The notes beneath the pieces are model-generated. The model saw only the letters and a list, made by a program, of their open reading frames with translations. It ran no database searches and was not told the DNA's origin. Shown in pieces: positions 61,968 to 64,000 of a stretch of DNA of 64,000 bases (positions are counted from its first letter, which is position 1; each line of letters begins with the position of its first letter). Both the position numbers and the translations under genes were made by a program. The DNA is from Chryseobacterium sp. (GTDB lineage Bacteria; Bacteroidota; Bacteroidia; Flavobacteriales; Weeksellaceae). The DNA lies in NCBI RefSeq assembly GCF_008014695.1, contig NZ_VOXE01000002.1, positions 186,001 through 250,000 of the forward strand. Reading direction: 5' to 3'.

Positions 61968-63029
61968 TTATATTTTTCTCAGTTTATTGATCAAAAAGAG
62001 ATCCGCCAGAACAAATGCAGCCAGATTTTCCACAATGGGAACCGCTCTGGGCAAAACGCAGGGGTCATGTCTTCCTTTGCCTTCCAGAATAACAGGATTT
62101 CCATCATGATCAATACTTTGCTGAGGCTGTAATATGGTTGCTACGGGTTTGAAAGCAACACGGAAGTACAAATCCATTCCGTTTGAAATGCCGCCTTGAA
62201 TCCCTCCCGACAGATTGGTTTGTGTAGAAAAGTCTTCGTTGAAGAGATCATTATGGTCTTTACCGGTCATTTTTGCACCGCAGAAACCACTCCCGTACTC
62301 AAAACCTTTGCAGGCATTGATGTTGAGCATGGCTTTTGCGAGTTCAGCCTGAAGCTTTCCGAAAACAGGCTCGCCTATTCCGGCCGGAAGATTTCTGATG
62401 ACGCACGTGATCGTTCCGCCAATTGTATTGCCTTCTTTTTTAATTTCTTTGATTCGGGCAATCATTTTTTCTGCAGTTTCATCATCAGGACATCGGATAT
62501 CATTGGAATCAATCTTTGAGAAATTCAGATCCTGATATGGTTTTTCACAGAAAATTTCCCCTACAGAAGATACATAGGCACTGATTTGAACTTTTTCAGG
62601 GAGCAGCTGTTTCGCCAGACTTCCTGCAACCACCCAATTAACGGTTTCGCGTGCGGATGATTTCCCACCACCGCGGTAATCCCGGTGTCCGTATTTCTGA
62701 TCATAGGTAAAATCTGCATGACTTGGGCGATAAGCTTCTGCCAGATGTCCGTAGTCTTTCGATTTCTGGTTTTCGTTTTCTACTGTGAATCCGATTGGTG
62801 TTCCGATAGTTTTTCCTTCAAAAATTCCGGAAATGAATTTCACGGTATCGCTTTCTTTTCGTTGCGTAACAATTTTTGATTGGCCGGGCTTTCTGCGGTC
62901 GAGCTGATGCTGTACTTCACTGAAGTCAACTTCCAGTCCTGCCGGAAAGTTAGTGATGATTCCACCGTAAGCCGAACCGTGGCTTTCGCCAAAAGTTGAG
63001 AGCGTAAGAAAGTTTCCTAAATTGAACAT
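61968..63029 (-). CDS. aroC: chorismate synthase
   Basis: The protein has 353 residues. It opens [17 protein letters not shown], the family start, and has [33 protein letters not shown] and [16 protein letters not shown]. It makes chorismate from EPSP using reduced FMN. The promoter box TAACTTTG ends only 4 bases before the ATG. A thioredoxin-like and a TlpA-like gene follow with gaps of 10 and 2 bases. Confidence 0.97.
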   Translation of the reverse strand: MFNLGNFLTLSTFGESHGSAYGGIITNFPAGLEVDFSEVQHQLDRRKPGQSKIVTQRKESDTVKFISGIFEGKTIGTPIGFTVENENQKSKDYGHLAEAYRPSHADFTYDQKYGHRDYRGGGKSSARETVNWVVAGSLAKQLLPEKVQISAYVSSVGEIFCEKPYQDLNFSKIDSNDIRCPDDETAEKMIARIKEIKKEGNTIGGTITCVIRNLPAGIGEPVFGKLQAELAKAMLNINACKGFEYGSGFCGAKMTGKDHNDLFNEDFSTQTNLSGGIQGGISNGMDLYFRVAFKPVATILQPQQSIDHDGNPVILEGKGRHDPCVLPRAVPIVENLAAFVLADLFLINKLRKI

Positions 63030-63033
63030 GTCA

Positions 63034-63041
63034 CAAAGTTA
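63034..63041 (-). promoter_or_regulatory. -7 box of aroC operon, 4 bases before ATG
   Basis: TAACTTTG on the minus strand ends 4 bases before the aroC ATG. Confidence 0.5.
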
Positions 63042-63095
63042 ATGAGATAAAATGACTTTTAAAAACTATACAGATTACTGCAGTAATTATAACAA

Positions 63096-63121
63096 AACAG
63101 ACTGCCATAAAGCAGTCTGTT
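63096..63121 (-). terminator. terminator of glycine-zipper lipoprotein gene
   Basis: AACAGACTGC (63096-63105) / GCAGTCTGTT (63112-63121) with a 6-base loop; on the minus strand TTTTG follows. Confidence 0.7.
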
Positions 63122-63145
63122 CTTTTAATATTTTAAATATCTGGT

Positions 63146-63682
63146 TTATTTGGGCTGAACCCTACCGTCTTTTCTGTCCTGAGATCTACCGATGGTGTAT
63201 CCTGTAGCACCACCTACGACTCCTCCAATCACTGCACCAACACCACGGTTTTTCTTATTGATGATTGCGCCTGCAGCGGCTCCACCTACGGCCCCGATTA
63301 TGGTTCCTTTGGCAGCTTTACTCATTCCTTGTTTCTGCGTGGCAGTAGTTCCCTGAGAAGAACCTGATGTAGATGTTCCCGAACCTGCATTGCTTGGCGT
63401 ATTGTTTACATAAACCGTTTTGGTTTCTCTGATGACTTGTGGTCTTCCTGAAGATCCGGTTTGTTGGTTAGCCTGAACTTTAGCAATACTGTCGGTTTTT
63501 TTCTGAGTTTCGTAAGCTATTCTTTCTTTTTCAATAGCCATTTTCTGTTGTTCAATTTCCAGTTGTCTTTGTTGGAATTCAATCTTTTGCTGTTCCAAAG
63601 TTTTTTCTGCAACCGTATTTTCCTTTTTACAGGCCGTTAACATTAAAATTGATACGGTTCCTGCTAATAATATATTTTTCAT
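63146..63682 (-). CDS. glycine-zipper lipoprotein
   Basis: The protein has 178 residues from the ATG at 63682, where the lipoprotein signal begins; the lipobox Cys is in LMLTACKKEN. Next is a charged Gln/Glu/Lys coiled coil (about 28-75), then a Ser/Thr/Gly/Gln-rich linker. A glycine zipper follows (TIIGAVGGAAAGAIINKKNRG and AVIGGVVGGATGYTIG), as in YMGG/SlyB-like proteins. It is probably an outer-membrane lipoprotein with an envelope-structural or stress role. The function is unproven. Confidence 0.85.
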   Translation of the reverse strand: MKNILLAGTVSILMLTACKKENTVAEKTLEQQKIEFQQRQLEIEQQKMAIEKERIAYETQKKTDSIAKVQANQQTGSSGRPQVIRETKTVYVNNTPSNAGSGTSTSGSSQGTTATQKQGMSKAAKGTIIGAVGGAAAGAIINKKNRGVGAVIGGVVGGATGYTIGRSQDRKDGRVQPK

Positions 63683-63795
63683 AATTTTAAATTTTACGGT
63701 AAACCTATAGTGATTTAGCATTAATGTATTGGATAAGCCAAAAAAGAAACCAATCGACTGTTAAGGAAAAGTTAAAATTTTGAAATATCACAAAA

Positions 63796-63832
63796 TAAAA
63801 AAAGCAAGTCACTGGTAATCAGAAACTTGCTT
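63796..63832 (-). terminator. tRNA-Cys terminator
   Basis: AAGCAAGT / ACTTGCTT stem with a 15-base loop, followed on the minus strand by a run of T. Confidence 0.75.
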
Positions 63833-63840
63833 GATTTTTG

Positions 63841-63911
63841 AGGTTCCTAGCGGATTCGAACCGCTGTAGATGGTGTTGCAGACCACTGCCTAACCACTCG
63901 GCCAAAGAACC
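63841..63911 (-). tRNA. tRNA-Cys (anticodon GCA)
   Basis: This 71-base cloverleaf is on the minus strand. The acceptor is GGTTCTT/AGGAACC with discriminator T73, the identity base of tRNA-Cys. The anticodon loop CTGCAAC gives GCA, and the T-loop is GTTCGAATC. No CCA is encoded. Confidence 0.95.
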
Positions 63912-63921
63912 ATTGGGTTTG

Positions 63922-63949
63922 CAAATATAGGAATTTTTTGAAATCTCAA
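63922..63949 (-). promoter_or_regulatory. candidate tRNA-Cys promoter
   Basis: On the minus strand TTG (63947-63949), a 17-base spacer and TATATTTG (63922-63929), ending 10 bases before the tRNA. Confidence 0.5.
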
Positions 63950-64000
63950 TAATTAAATTTCAATAAAATTTCTTTTTTCTGTGCATTCATCAGTTTTATC

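Overview
The window reads as chromosomal DNA of a flavobacterium, most likely of the Chryseobacterium group (Weeksellaceae). Supporting signs are a SusC/SusD pair, a protein with a type IX secretion (T9SS) C-terminal sorting domain, a GLPGLI-family protein, an HU-HIG DNA-binding protein, a class II HMG-CoA reductase and, before many genes, the Bacteroidetes promoter box TAnnTTTG, sometimes with a TTG about 19-20 bases upstream. Genes are densely packed on both strands. I see no rRNA, CRISPR array, prophage, transposase or insertion sequence. The genus is inference from style, not from a marker search.

Layout. 1-6060: an M1 metallopeptidase cut by the left edge, a HupE/UreJ-like membrane protein, a DUF6702 protein, ACP phosphodiesterase, radA and a YceI protein. 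6135-10496: pyrG, yidC and rnhB. 10566-16356: a four-gene SusC-SusD-lipoprotein-lipoprotein operon, probably an outer-membrane nutrient (possibly peptide) importer. 16388-20931: argS, tRNA-Gln, menE, arfB, a deoxyhypusine synthase homologue and a Cys-less alkyltransferase-like protein. 21401-26616: a GLPGLI protein, htpG, recA and an MpaB-family oxygenase. 26750-34598: a DEAD-box helicase, gapA-pfkA, an HMG-CoA reductase operon with three small proteins, sucC and an MscS channel. 34662-40560: a TonB siderophore receptor with a PepSY partner and a Fur-like palindrome, an ABC-F protein and a GH25 lysozyme-like protein. 40635-49602: ndh-trmD, an EEP-family protein, an Lrp regulator, deoC with an ALDH16-type tandem dehydrogenase, a CPBP protease and dusB. 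49727-55668: a frameshifted lipoprotein, a 1076-residue outer-membrane protein, a T9SS cargo protein and an HU-HIG protein. 56000-63911: a protein joining an apparently dead M1 peptidase to a beta-barrel, a eukaryote-like PyrE-PyrF fusion, a YkvA protein, an aroC-thioredoxin-TlpA operon, a glycine-zipper lipoprotein and tRNA-Cys.

Most of the content is housekeeping. The parts that stand out are the pseudo-peptidase/beta-barrel fusion, the UMP-synthase-like fusion, the deoxyribose aldolase/ALDH16 pair, the bacterial deoxyhypusine synthase homologue, the one-base frameshift in an A-run, and a repeated arrangement in which the promoter box lies only 4-7 bases before the start codon, which suggests leaderless mRNAs. 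I did not find an unmistakable new defence or mobile system.
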